Source: Mermis nigrescens
Lineage: Eukaryota; Nematoda; Enoplea; Mermithida; Mermithidae
Direction of reading: 5' to 3'
Length of the DNA: 64,000 nt
NCBI GenBank assembly: GCA_036768485.1
Contig: JAVLUZ010000617.1
Coordinates: 124,001 to 188,000, forward strand
Positions 49,001-60,100 of this stretch are shown here, one piece after another; within the stretch, counting starts at the first letter, position 1, and each line of letters starts with the position of its first letter. Below the pieces are notes generated by a model that had not been told where the DNA came from, ran no database searches, and saw only the letters and a program-made list of their open reading frames with translations. A program made the translations under genes and the position numbers.

Positions 49001-52000
49001 ATTTATTATTTATTAATGAAGCAAAACAGCTCCTATATTAGGCTTGGCAAAAATTAAAGGTACAGAAAAAATCTCAGCAATGCTTTTAGGATATTTTGCG
49101 ATTACGATACTCATTTTGATGGTACACGATACTAAGAAGTGAGGAAAATTGCATACAATATGAATAAAACAAAGTCAAAGGTTTCCGTTTTATATTATAA
49201 TCCTTCAGTTTTTCGATTTAAAAATGAATAATGCACTCAACCCTATTTAAATAAATGTTTTTTACTGAAATAAAATTAAATACTTGCCATTATTTGCACA
49301 GCACCAACTTTGTGAGCCGGAAAGGCCAGATATTCAAGCGATGGGTCACTACTCATTTCACACAATCCCTTTGGATTGTATCTAGTGTCCAAACTCCCTG
49401 TCTTAATTAATTTACCAGGGAAGCTGAACACATTGATTTGTTTCGGCAAAACAACGACTAATCTGGATGCGATGAAAAAATAACGAACAGAATAAGACAT
49501 TCAAATGCATAAGAACCGTCTAACATTTGACAAAATATGTACTGAATCAAATCCTTGCACTTTTATTACAGAAAAACCACTTAATTCACCCCTTCGTTCC
49601 CTTCGTTTAGTAATAAACACCAATGCAAAAAGTATCATTAACGATTCTAAGCGTACGCTTAGTTAAGTACTGAACATATTATTTACATTAGACATGCAGA
49701 TGGGGGATGGGACTATCTGTTCTTGGAGAAAGGTTTGACTCCCCCCAGAATGGCAATTGACCTCCGCAAAATGGCTGCGACCCCCAGGATTGTCGATTTT
49801 TTGTAAAAATTATAAAAAGTGTACCTTTTTACGCGTTTTCAGCTCAGTTTAAGCTCAAAAGTCAAATTTTCGTGCCACATATACATTTTTTGAGTATATT
49901 TTGTTCAATTTACTTATTTTTCTCAAATTTTTTTAAATTTTTTTGTTTTTATGTTCTAAAAAACGGGCATTGTCTGAAACGTCAAAAAACAGTGTTTCTG
50001 ACGTGTATCCAACATTTTTCAGCCCGAAAAAAGGCGCTTTCTTAAAAAATTTTCCGAGCCTGACACCCCAGAATTCCCATGCTGTATGTATGGTGAGGAG
50101 TATACATGTGCATGGGGAGGGGTGAGAGGGAATATTGTTCCCCTTGAGCCCTAAAAAACATAGCCGTTTTGGCCGGAAAAACAATACAGCCTTTGTTGGC
50201 TCAGAAAACTAGCTTAACAGTCTTTTTGGGTTTTCAGAAACATACCGTGTGAGTTAGTAAATGCTATATAGTTGTTTTTTCTGGGTTTCAAAAGGATTTA
50301 CAGCTATTTTTCCGACCTGAGAAAGGGTTAAATAGCTGTTTTTAGTCCAAAAAGCCATATAGCTATGTTTGTGAGTTCAAAAAGGCTATATATTTGCTAC
50401 AGATGCTCGAAAACGATGGTTTTAAAGCAATTACATCGTTTTTGCTGCAGAATCGTTTTTTACAAGTCAATTAGCTATCTCCAAGTTTTTGATTTTCGCC
50501 CCTCTCTGAAAGTTTGACCGTGCACACCTAAGGTGAGTGGGATATAAGCCCCCGCCGAAGGGTCAGCCAGACAGGTACTGTCCGGCGATTTTGAGCCGAT
50601 GAAACATTTTTAGCGATTTGCTGTTTTGGATTTCCGAGATTCTAACCCCCCTCCCCCCGCCGACCATGACATTGAGCATCTATGGTAGGTACTGAACTCG
50701 CATGAGGACACTATACGCACATATCATACATGCACATAGGGAGGAATGAGAGGGTATTACCAGCCCGTTGAAGGATTCAAAAACAAGGTATCGTCGAGCA
50801 GTTTGGGCCAAAAATAGTGTATTTTCAAGAGATTTTGACGTAAAAATAGCTAAAAATGCAATTTAAAATAGTAAAAATTCCGAATTTTACCCCTCCCTGA
50901 CCGCAAATCACGATTTCACCCCTCCCTGATTAACCTGACCTTAAGCACCTATGGCCCATACACACTTGGTAAATAAGGCAACTAAATTCAAAAATGGTGA
51001 CAAATACGATTTCTTCAAATTAAACACCGATTCGAATCGAGCACTTAAGCCATGCAAACTTTTTATTAGTCGTGTGAGTAAAAATTGCAGAAAATTTGAT
51101 TTTTGTAACCGAATACTTGCTGTCTGGAATTCTTAATCAGAATATGTAATAAGTGTACCAAATAGGCATATTTTTCTTGATAGGTCAAAAGAACTTGATC
51201 TTAATCAGCTTTCAAATCTGGGACGTAAGTAAGCGCAGTCCTTATTGCCTTTATGTTTTCCCACTTTCGTCGACTTTATCGTCTTTCAATGTACTTTTAA
51301 ATTTTTTTTCCTAACTGATTGTTGTTTTAACCTTTTTGTAAGTATACCTATCCTATGTCTTATTTCTGTCGACTTAGCGAATATTGTTAGAGCACGTGAT
51401 TCAATCCATCAGGCACGTAGCTCTGGGGAATGGGAAAGTCCGGAACCCCAAACGTCAAAAGATCGGAAAAATAGGACTTTTCAAACGTTATTTTGTGCTA
51501 TTTTTGGCCTTTTTGGGCTTAGTCCTCCTCAAAATTGGTGTTGGCCCCCTTAAAATAGGACGGCCAACTACGTGCCTGTAATCAATAGAACTAACCGCGC
51601 TATTTTATCACTTATCCACATATCGTGCTTTCTTACCTACTGTACGACATTTTGACAGCAACTATCTGACTCTCGAATTCGATTTCCAATATAAATTTCC
51701 GTTTGGCATCATCCCAAAACAGTAATTTCCGGTTGTTATCGCCACTTTTGTGGTTCGAATGCGATGGAGCAAAAGATCCATCAGGTACAATCGCAATAAT
51801 GTTAGTACGGTGCAACATGGCTACGAGAGCTACGTTTCCAGTTGTCTTCAAGTCCAAGTTAGCCTTTTCAACCAACGGATCAGTGTTATATACTCTCAGT
51901 CCATTGCTAAGGCCACAAACGAAGCAGTCTAGCGCAAGACAAACAAAAATAAGTATCCAATGAGGACAGCGACTATACTATAACGTTAAAATTGTAAAAA

Positions 52001-53074
52001 TACGAGGATTTAGCAATTGTTTTAAATTTTTAAGACACGAGTACAGTGGCTGGCTACATACTGACATAAAACAGATATACGAACAGCATGTTATGCAGCG
52101 ACTTATTGACTAATTAAAGCGAGCCATCGGCCCATCACATGTTACGAACATCAAAAGCAGCATCTGTATATCATTAGAGGAGCTGTAACAACACTTCTCA
52201 AGATACGTAGATATGGTCACAAAAACATTAATCTATGCAAAATGGAGTTTTTTCAGGATTTCTCTGTGTCTATTTTCTATTATCATAATTTCTGAAGCAA
52301 ATTTCCAAAAGAATTTGATTAAAAGCGCGCCTAATAAATTTTCAATGACAAACTTAAAAGATAGTACAAAAAATAAAATTACTCCTCCATTCATTACGTT
52401 AACGCACGTGAAGCAAATACAAAGTTGATGAACGATTTAGTAAAACGTATTTAATACTTGCTGAAAGTTTTATACATATGCATTGTAAAGCGAGCAATCT
52501 ATCACGTTTTTATCTAGAAATCACTGAGCGCGTCATTTAATTTTCATTCGAACAAAGCGCAAAATCTTCAAAAAGTTTCAGGATACCTCAAGAATGTTAA
52601 TGGATGGCATTAAATAAATAATAAGGCAGAGAAAAATTTTAAAGGTCCGCTAACACAGCCAAAGGTCATTATAAAATTTGGTGCCCGGCCCGCCCAACAA
52701 AAAATGACTTCATCATACGAACGGAAATGAATCAATAGAATGTTTCCACTAATATTGTATCATTTCGCTTTCTGTACGGTCAAACTTTACACTGTTTAGT
52801 TATTCAAAAGAGAAATAAACATGTTGAGTCATAAAGGCGGAATACGCTATAATAAACGAATCAATTTTTGTACAATGTAAAGTCTCTGTATCAAATTTGG
52901 ACCACTTATACAAGTGGGTAGCATAATCCTTTGCAAGGAAAACAGATATAATGTACATAGTCGAATAAATCGTCTTAAAAATACACTACATAGTTTAGTA
53001 AGTGTATGTATGTACGTGCATGCAAAGATACCTTGTACGTCATTGAAAGCTAAGTAATTGATCTTTTGATCCAT
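37091..53074 (-). CDS. WDR45: WDR45/WIPI4-type PROPPIN beta-propeller (autophagy), complete 8-exon gene
   Basis: Exons (minus): 53032-53074, 51637-51928, 49288-49462, 48845-48967, 45446-45531, 44604-44717, 39159-39280, 37091-37221. The CDS is 1086 nt (361 codons and TAA), the size of animal WDR45. PROPPINs bind PI3P/PI(3,5)P2 through an (L/F)RRG motif; here LRRG is at about residues 229-232 ([10 protein letters not shown]). Other anchors: [10 protein letters not shown] (exon 2), [12 protein letters not shown] (exon 3), [12 protein letters not shown] (exon 4), [12 protein letters not shown] and LNRRSA (exon 6), [13 protein letters not shown] (exon 7), DGTYHKFMF and [10 protein letters not shown] (exon 8). 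The family acts in autophagosome formation with ATG2. The exon 3 donor is GC (ATG|gcaagt). The intron between exons 7 and 6 (39281-44603) hosts a jockey-like retrotransposon. The exon 6 5' edge carries four extra residues (see findings). Start chosen at ATG 53074, giving [14 protein letters not shown]. Confidence 0.95.
38388..38765 (+). mobile_element. B-family MITE
   Basis: Starts CATACATGATCTTGGGG and ends GATGCATGTCTA; flanking octamers GTGCCCAT and GTGCCAAC match 6 of 8. Hairpin variant GGCACTTCGCGCC near 38553. In the last WDR45 intron. Confidence 0.75.
40541..43973 (-). pseudogene. Retrotransposon ORF2: endonuclease C-part, reverse transcriptase and Cys/His tail; 5'-truncated and MITE-interrupted
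   Basis: The upstream part (41790-43973) starts at [11 protein letters not shown], the Asp/Asn/His core of an APE-type endonuclease. It then carries the reverse transcriptase: [26 protein letters not shown] and the catalytic YADD (about 42390-42407), followed by the thumb ([11 protein letters not shown]). The downstream part (40541-41021) contains a C-terminal knuckle CPRC...HLFNC typical of such ORFs and stops at 40541. The two parts are in the same frame once the MITE and one copy of its duplication are ignored, so the reading frame was intact over this stretch when the MITE landed. Without the start of the endonuclease and any ORF1, this copy cannot be autonomous. Confidence 0.9.
41022..41782 (+). 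mobile_element. D-family hAT-like MITE inserted in the retrotransposon ORF
   Basis: Flanked by an exact 8-bp duplication GCCTGCAC (41014-41021 and 41783-41790). Ends are CACGG-poly-T-GTA and TGTACA-poly-A-CACTG, imperfect inverted repeats. It codes for nothing convincing. This 761-bp copy is longer than its 243-446 bp relatives because an internal block recurs: four copies of the GGCGCTTCGCGCC hairpin lie at about 41152, 41240, 41465 and 41560. Confidence 0.9.
44718..45445 (-). other. WDR45 intron 5 with 10-bp direct repeat at its edges
   Basis: Donor TG|gtaatt, acceptor gtcag|C. The decamer TTGTTTACTG (minus strand) occurs at the end of exon 5 and again 2 nt inside exon 6. The interior shows no known element. 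Confidence 0.7.
45532..46935. other. WDR45 intron 4, left part
   Basis: AT-rich with short chance ORFs (for example 46110-46445 minus) that I do not recognise. The rest of the intron is the 46944-48426 hAT element and a short (ATTC)n run near 48762-48780. Confidence 0.55.
47306..47480 (-). pseudogene. hAT transposase C-terminal (dimerisation) domain fragment
   Basis: Minus-strand reading gives [15 protein letters not shown], then [18 protein letters not shown] and [16 protein letters not shown] followed by TAA at 47306-47308. The pattern (YL..P..S..SER.F ... R..L.P.N...L.FLK.N) is the hATC signature. The upstream part is cut off by a B MITE starting at 47492 and by decay; no RNase-H-like catalytic region was recognised. 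It identifies the E family as hAT independently of its ends. Confidence 0.85.
47492..47780 (+). mobile_element. B-family MITE inside a hAT element, right end missing
   Basis: Starts CATACATGATCATGGGGG and carries TTGGCGCTTCGCGCCAAA near 47668. The similarity stops around the GTTCTAGAAAGAAAGAG block. It separates the transposase C-terminal relic from whatever lay upstream. Confidence 0.72.
49693..50092 (+). mobile_element. B-family MITE
   Basis: Body and right end (CCCATGCTGTATGTATG) match family B; the left end is eroded (CATGCAGATGGGGG). The right flank octamer GTGAGGAG recurs approximately (GTGAGTGG) after the next repeat. Confidence 0.68.
50101..50532 (-). mobile_element. C-related repeat abutting the B MITE
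   Basis: Opens TATACATGTGCATGGGGAGG and ends TGCACACCTAAG. Flanks GTGAGGAG and GTGAGTGG match 6 of 8. A further C-like stretch follows to about 50688 (ending GAGCATCTATGG). The insides hold repeated 'tagctgttttt' phrases, unlike other C copies. Confidence 0.55.
50725..50953 (-). mobile_element. C-family deletion derivative
   Basis: Starts CATACATGCACATAGGG, ends CTTAAGCACCTATG; flanking octamers GCACATAT (50717-50724) and GCCCATAC (50954-50961) match 6 of 8. The hairpin-containing middle is absent. Confidence 0.7.
51410..51578 (+). mobile_element. H-family tiny hAT-like MITE
   Basis: 169 bp, ends CAGGCACGTAGCT and AACTACGTGCCTG. Flanking octamers CAATCCAT and TAATCAAT match 6 of 8. It lies 59 bp left of WDR45 exon 2. 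Confidence 0.85.
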
Positions 53075-54164
53075 CAGAATAATCGACGGCGTACTGGCAA
53101 AACGCCAAATTCTATACATGCGCTAATGAACAAGTCATTGTTTTCGATCCAAGAGGATAAACGAAAAATTTGAGGCCTTAATACATCATTGATAAGCGTA
53201 AACACGCATGTAAGAGTATTTGTATCACACAAATCGGATATTCCGCAGATCTGAAAGGGGCGATCGAGGGCAAATGATCAGATATGTATTTGTTTAGGTT
53301 TATCTGGACTAGAAGATGAAGCCAAAGCAATGATAAACTTGATTCACTGTTTGTTAATATCAGTTTGTGAAAAATGTTATGCTTACATACTTCACCATTA
53401 CTGTATGTTTTACATATAAAGAAAATATAAGGTACGTTAAACAAAACAACGCGACATGTTAATAACTTAGTTTTTATGAGAAATCGGAGATTTTCCTACT
53501 TCGATGTAAGTTCGGCTTGACCAAGGAAACGAGGTCGTTTTTATAAATGCACAGTAAAGCGAATGGCTTCTGACGTACATACAGCTCTTATTTCGTAAGC
53601 TAAAAAGCTTACCAGTGTTGCAAGTAGGCATGATCTCTGCCCGCGTTATTATTGCGTGACATCGAATCTGTTGCTCGCCTCGAATTTTACAAGTAGGTTC
53701 ATTGAGCTGTATGCGTATTAGAAAGTGATTATTCTTCGCTAGTTTGTTTGCTCAGAGTTAAACGAGCTCTCAGTTTTCTGTTTGAATGTTAAACTCGTCT
53801 AATTGCGAATTTTTAATACAATCATCTGTAGGTACAGTTCTCGTCTTAATCTGCATGATAAGTCTAGATTACATACATCAGTTAACTTAGTCTAACGTAT
53901 CACATTCAATAAGAAAAGAGTGATTTTTCCAAATTTAATTTCGAAGCTAATAACTATCCGAGCACGTCTTTGAAAGCAAGCAATCTTTTTTCTAATGAGC
54001 ATTGCTGATTATTAAAATTGGTAACGAAGTCTAAGCTTTAGCGATAAACGTGACAGCATTCAAAGCGTGAATCAAAGACAAGTGAGCATGTTCTGATGTT
54101 TTATTTTCAAGAAATCTGACGTAAGAAAGCACGTGCATAAAATCGCTAATTAAAACAAGATCAA
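51929..54164. other. WDR45 intron 1 and WDR45-DDX56 spacer
   Basis: Apart from the 43-nt first coding exon (53032-53074), no gene or repeat family is recognised, making this the longest MITE-free stretch of the window. The WDR45 promoter is expected just right of 53074; no motif stands out. Confidence 0.55.
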
Positions 54165-57100
54165 TCAAATATCGAAACTTTCTAACGGATCCGCTTTTCG
54201 CCGCATGAACTTCTTTTGGCCTCTTGACACCTGCGCTTCTTTCTTAGCCAGCTTGCGTTTTCTGCTCGTCAGTGGCGCCGAATAGTTGGCACCCTGGAGG
54301 GATGGTGGCACTAAAAAACGTGCTTGTGCTTCAATGAGACTGGCTACAAACGCGAATTTCGTCATAAAATCAATTCGTTTGGGAAAAATTTGTCTTTATG
54401 AACAAACCGAACTCATCACAATGTTTCAATGCAATGAAACTTTATTTTTTAACTGCTGAAAAATATAAAGTTGTTGTCACTCACTGTCTACTTTAACTAT
54501 CTTCAGTCTACTGAAAGTCTACTAAATTTATTACATAATTTATTGTTTTATATAGGTACGTACTGTTTTGAATTGATCCCTTCCTTATACTTCTTGTATA
54601 TTATTTTTGGTTTATGTTTCTATTACTGCTATTTATTTTCATCATAATTTTGTGCTGCATAATACGAAATACAACCTACGTACGCGCACATAAATGCCTG
54701 ATAAATCTGCATTAAAGGTTCCGACTGAAAATACAAATTAAATTACAAATATATAAGGGATTTTGTTTTATTTTGAATTTTTATATTTATTTTGTTCTTT
54801 ATATAAAATGTAAGGGAGCCTAATGAGGATTCTATTCAGTTAGCATGCAGTCAAAAGTTCTGGGAGGTGGGTTAAACGAGTTTCCTTGGGGGGATGGAAG
54901 GAGTGGGGTGAATGATTAATTTGTATGGCTAATTATAGCGCTAAAATGATGAGTTTATGTTGATTTTTTAGATATTTTTTGTCATTCCTAATTCCTCCCG
55001 TCACAACCCGTACAAATGCTTTAATTCGTTGTATTTTACTCTTCTTGAATATTTGTGATTAAGTTTGCATAAAAACAAATGATGATAAGAACGATGGAAT
55101 GACTTGAACTATCAAATATGGACAAAATAAGGGACAAAAAGTGTCTGAATGAATGAATGGACAAAGTACTAGTCGAAAAATACTTCAGATTATATTGCTG
55201 GGCATTGTTTGGCGCTCTTTCATAGTTCTAACAATGGGTTTTGGTCCGAAAATGGCCTGAGGGGGTATGCCTTTCAAAAGTTGTGGCAGGAGGGATACCT
55301 CCCCATACCCCCCCCCAGTGTGCATGTGTGATTACGTATTTCGGGAATTGCTAGAAAATAAATGAGAGTGCACAGTTTTCGAAGTCGAATACAAAATATC
55401 AATCGCTTCGACTATCTTTATAACAAGTTTACAATATCCAATACAAGCTCGACTCCAGAAGAATTTGAATTTCTTGTCGTTTCATTCAATTTTATAGGTT
55501 TCCAAAGACAATTAGTACCGAAAATTATTGAAACAGATAGGAGCGTTTTGTAATTATCAACTCAAAAGATTGCTAAAAACCTGTCTGGGCTGTGGATTTA
55601 GTGATATTCGAGAAAAAACCAAAGTACATAATAAGAAAAATAAGAATGATCTTTTATTTCGGGAGCAAACCCTCACCCACACATGGATATGGGCACGTGG
55701 GGTCGGAAGGGGATCCCCATCCAAAGTCGGACGTCCCCCATCCCCCAAAGTCAGAAAATTTTTGACCCCACCCCGTTTTTTAGAGATAAGTTACATTTTT
55801 TTGCCATTTTGACGTGTTCTTTTTGGCATTTTTGGCCAAAATTGGAAGTCATTAACACCCTCAAATGGCTAGAGATCCCCACCCAAGATTTCGAGCCGTT
55901 ATATGTATGGACGTGGGGGTTTAGACCTTCCCCCGAGAATCCGGTAGACCCCTTAAAATCGATAGAATACCAGGACAGTATTTTTATAAGGTCCCTTTGT
56001 ACATGTACAAAGATGGTTCCCAAAATTTTTTGTACATTTTTACATGCAAATCTTTGGGTAGTATAATATGGAACAGTAACGCTTTCAGTGTGGTAAAACA
56101 GGGTTTTTCGGCCTTTGGAAGTGTATTTTAGCCAATTTCTAGGTTTCTGACGATAAGAATACTAAACATTGTCTCAAAATGGCGCGAAGCGTCGAAAAAT
56201 TAGACATTTTTCCTTTCTAAATGCGAATTCTGTCATTTATGAAGATACATAGAACGGACAATTACTTATTTTGGCGCGAAGCGTTCAATATTTTTGGGAA
56301 TTTATAGACTTTTTACAATTTTTTCTTCCAAAAATCTTTGTAATGTACAAAGCCGGTTCCGAAAAGTCTTTGTACAAAGGGAAAATCTTTGCCAAACGAA
56401 AAAAACCTGCCCAATAATAAAATATTTTTGACATTCTTTTGATAATTTTTGCCGGTTTTACACCACCCAGACACCCTGAATTTGGCTGTATCCCATGTAA
56501 ACCCCACCTGCTGATTACGCCACTGTGCGTATTGTATATAATTTTGAGCAACAATGTGACTAATATAACCGGTAATTCAACTTCATTTTTCCTTAGAAAA
56601 AGATGATGAAGGTATGCAAAATATTTTGGAGGCAAAACATTTACCTATGTAATCCGGAACGTGCTGTAAATGAGGCTGTATCTTGATCATATGCAAATCC
56701 TTGTCGTGCAGCAACACATTCAAGTCGCGAGGATTCTTCGCGAAATAACTCTAAAAATAAATAACTACCATACCATCAAATTATGCTTAGATAGATATGT
56801 ATATTGTGTACAATAAGAATTTTAAAGAAACGATTCATAGCAAAGCTAATACGATAAAACATGGGTAAAGTAAAAACCTAGCAAAAATTAAAAGATAGTC
56901 AAACGCATACATGCACAGCATGAGAATTCTGGGTGGTTGAAATTATTAAGTGCCTTTTTTGGGTCCAAAAATGGTAGGTACGCGTCAAAAACAGCTTTTT
57001 TCAGCGTTTCTGACGATGCTCTGTTTCTAGAGCACAACAACATAAAAATTTTGAAAAAATCATAAAAGTCGGAACAAGTTGAACAAAATATAGACAAATT

Positions 57101-60100
57101 ATGAGAATAATGGCGCAAACCGCCGAAAGTTTCATACTTTTTGAGCAAATAGACGGCTAAAAACGCTTTAAAAAGCATCTTTTCTACAAATTTTTAGAAA
57201 AGTTTCGAGGAACTTTCAAAAAATCGCCAATTCTAAGGGAATTTTTGCGGAAGGAATGAAAATTTTTCTGGGAGGGTGAAAACCCACTGAACCCCCCAAG
57301 ATCATGTATGGTCAAACGGATTGTGAAAATTTCGCAAGCATTGTGCATGCCTAGTTTCGATTAACAAATTTTCTTATTTTTTATTAATTTATAAAGTTTT
57401 GATAAAACTTTTTAGAAGGAAATTCCGTTATCTCTAAAAATTATATTTTGCCAAAATGCAACGATACAATAATTTTTGGCGAATCACTGTACGTTTTTCT
57501 CTTGACAAAGCATGCGAGTGAATGAAATGATGAATTTTACGCGCGTCCCAGTCATACATTGGCAGAAAGAAAATTCAGGGGGGGTGAAATCGCCAAAAAT
57601 TGCCGAAAATCGCCAAAAATGTTACTAAAGATAGAATTATAGGGGTCAATCTGCGGAAGGTTTTTTGACTTCTGCGGGGGTGTATACCCCCAGACGCCCC
57701 ACGCCCATGTGTGGTCCTAGTACAAGTTATTCATAGAACCTAACCCATTATGGAACGGCACATCTACTTTACAAAATAAATACTAAAATAGTAAATAACA
57801 TAAAATAAATAAAATAAATAAAACATCCTCATTGTCAAAACAAATAACCCGAAAGATCTTGCTACCTTTAGCTTCTCCGATTTCATAATCTCCTCCTTGA
57901 TATCCTTAAGTCGCGCTTTTTGCACAGCCGAATTAGTAACAGCGCGATAGGCATCCTAAATGAAATCAAATAAAACCGAAAACGTTGCTAAATATCCTTT
58001 CAAAATGCCGGAAATTTAATTTCAAAAAGCAAAAACCCCTAATTTTTAGCGAATCACTGTACGTTTTTATCTTTACAAAGCTACGAAATTGAGTTTATGG
58101 CTCGAATCAGCCAAAATTTTCCAGATATTAACGTCAATTCAATTATTTAATGTACTATTTGCCTGTGTAAATTATAAAATTAGACAGTCCGTTGGATTTT
58201 GTGGAGATACTGAACGACAAGGCGACTACCCGCGTGCATATGCTCAAACATTCTAGCACTATTTGTTTCATTTGTATTTAGAAAGCTTCAAGATATTGAT
58301 TAATTTCTGTAGCGTACTAATATTTCGGCATATTTACAAGTCTTTAGAACTTCGGAGAATCAAATACCGTAAAGCGATTTTGGGATAACTTAGCGTATTG
58401 CTGAAAAACTTCGAGTTTATTTATAGAAAATATGATTCATTCATCCAAATTTTGGATTAACCAGACTAATTTACCACGAAAATACTAAACTATATTTGTT
58501 GTTATGAATCATTCAGGCACACTCTGATTTATTTTAAAAAAGGTGGTCAAAAAAAGGCATTTTTCGATAAAGTGCATTTTGAAATTGACTTGCTAAATCG
58601 TCGAATTCCGTCGAAAATGGCTGAAAAAGGGTTGCAATCATAGGTGAGCGGCACCAAAGCTCTAGGGGGTGCAAGATTTTCTCAAAGGTCGAAAAATGGC
58701 CTTATAATGGCGGTATGGCGAAAAAACACCATTTTTCAACGTTTCTCATCGATCACTATCCATTGGCATAAAAAAATTGCGAAAAAAACAAAAAATTTCA
58801 AAAATTGAATTCTGGAGGTATTTTGGTTCCTGGGAGGGGTATTTTGGTTTCTGGGGCGTGCATACCCACAAACCCCCACGCCCAGGTATGGTTACAATGC
58901 AATATTTTCGATGTGAAAAAACGCATTTTAGGACCATTGTTTACTGCGTGAACGTTTTCACGGATTTCGTTATGTCTGGCCACCCTAACCCTACCTTGCC
59001 TTTGTATATATATATATACTACCCAAGAATCTCGATGTTTCGACTCCGGAATATCCCCCCCAAGAAGATCATATTCACGTCCCTCTACGAATGTATATAT
59101 GCAAGTAGTGCTTATTGAAATGACGCTCTATTTGCCTCACCTTTGACCGATATCTGAACCCATCCAACTCTTCCATTCTGAACTGATACGCCTTGAAAAC
59201 ATCTTCATTATCTATAACAAAAGCATTTACATACATACGTACATACATGCATTACAAGTGCATTTATACAAATAGCTGAACAGATTTTTTACAACTTTAT
59301 TCGTTTGAACTGCTTTGCCTATCGCATTATTGTCATATGTATTTAAAATCTGCATTGCATACATCTTTCTTTCTATGATATTCGAAATCAGAGAGCGAAA
59401 AATAGAAAAAACGATCTTAAATATTGCTACATCTTCCATATACTGAAAGTATTTAGTCGTGGATTAGAAGTCAACTCGAATGATCTTAAGCTCTAGAAAA
59501 TCGCATATGCATGTGCATGCACATTGTATATAAATATTTCATTTTTAAGCTGTCGGTCTTTTAGTAGTTAATTGTAAAATGTAGAGCTGCACCGGGTACC
59601 GGTACCGAAACCGGCGCTGGTTCCAGGGTACCCTTTTTTCATATATTATGTATATTTTTATGAGTTGCAATCGAAAGTGAATTCGTTTCATAACCGAGCT
59701 GACTCATGTAAGCAAATAACGATGAAACTTTCTTCAAGCGCCGACTTAATTCCTTCTTTCTATATTACTCTATATTTTTACGTTTTTTCGTTCTTTGACT
59801 CACCTTGTTTGTCTAAAAATTCGTGGAATTTAGAAGATAGATGGATGTTTTTTTCATTCCCTTTAAACCGATACCGCTTGCATTGTTACCTTCTCAGCCC
59901 ATTGACTTCCAGGAACGATTCCAGTAATTTTTTACTCATTTTTCTCATCTATATTTTCAAAAGTAAAAACTGCTTTCATTCATAATATAATAAAACTTAA
60001 TGTGTTGTTACATAAGATAGATATTTACTTTCTGCAAAAAGAACGATTTTGAATAGGATAACAGCAGTAGTAAAGGCTATTTTCATGTGTAGGCGCGCAA

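Noticed and set aside
54311..54365. N-terminal extension [18 protein letters not shown] on the last DDX56 exon as a separate small gene
   Set aside because: A good acceptor (ttttttag) at 54311-54313 joins the preceding exon as HVPDYI|VPPSLQG, matching the family; the extension is intron.
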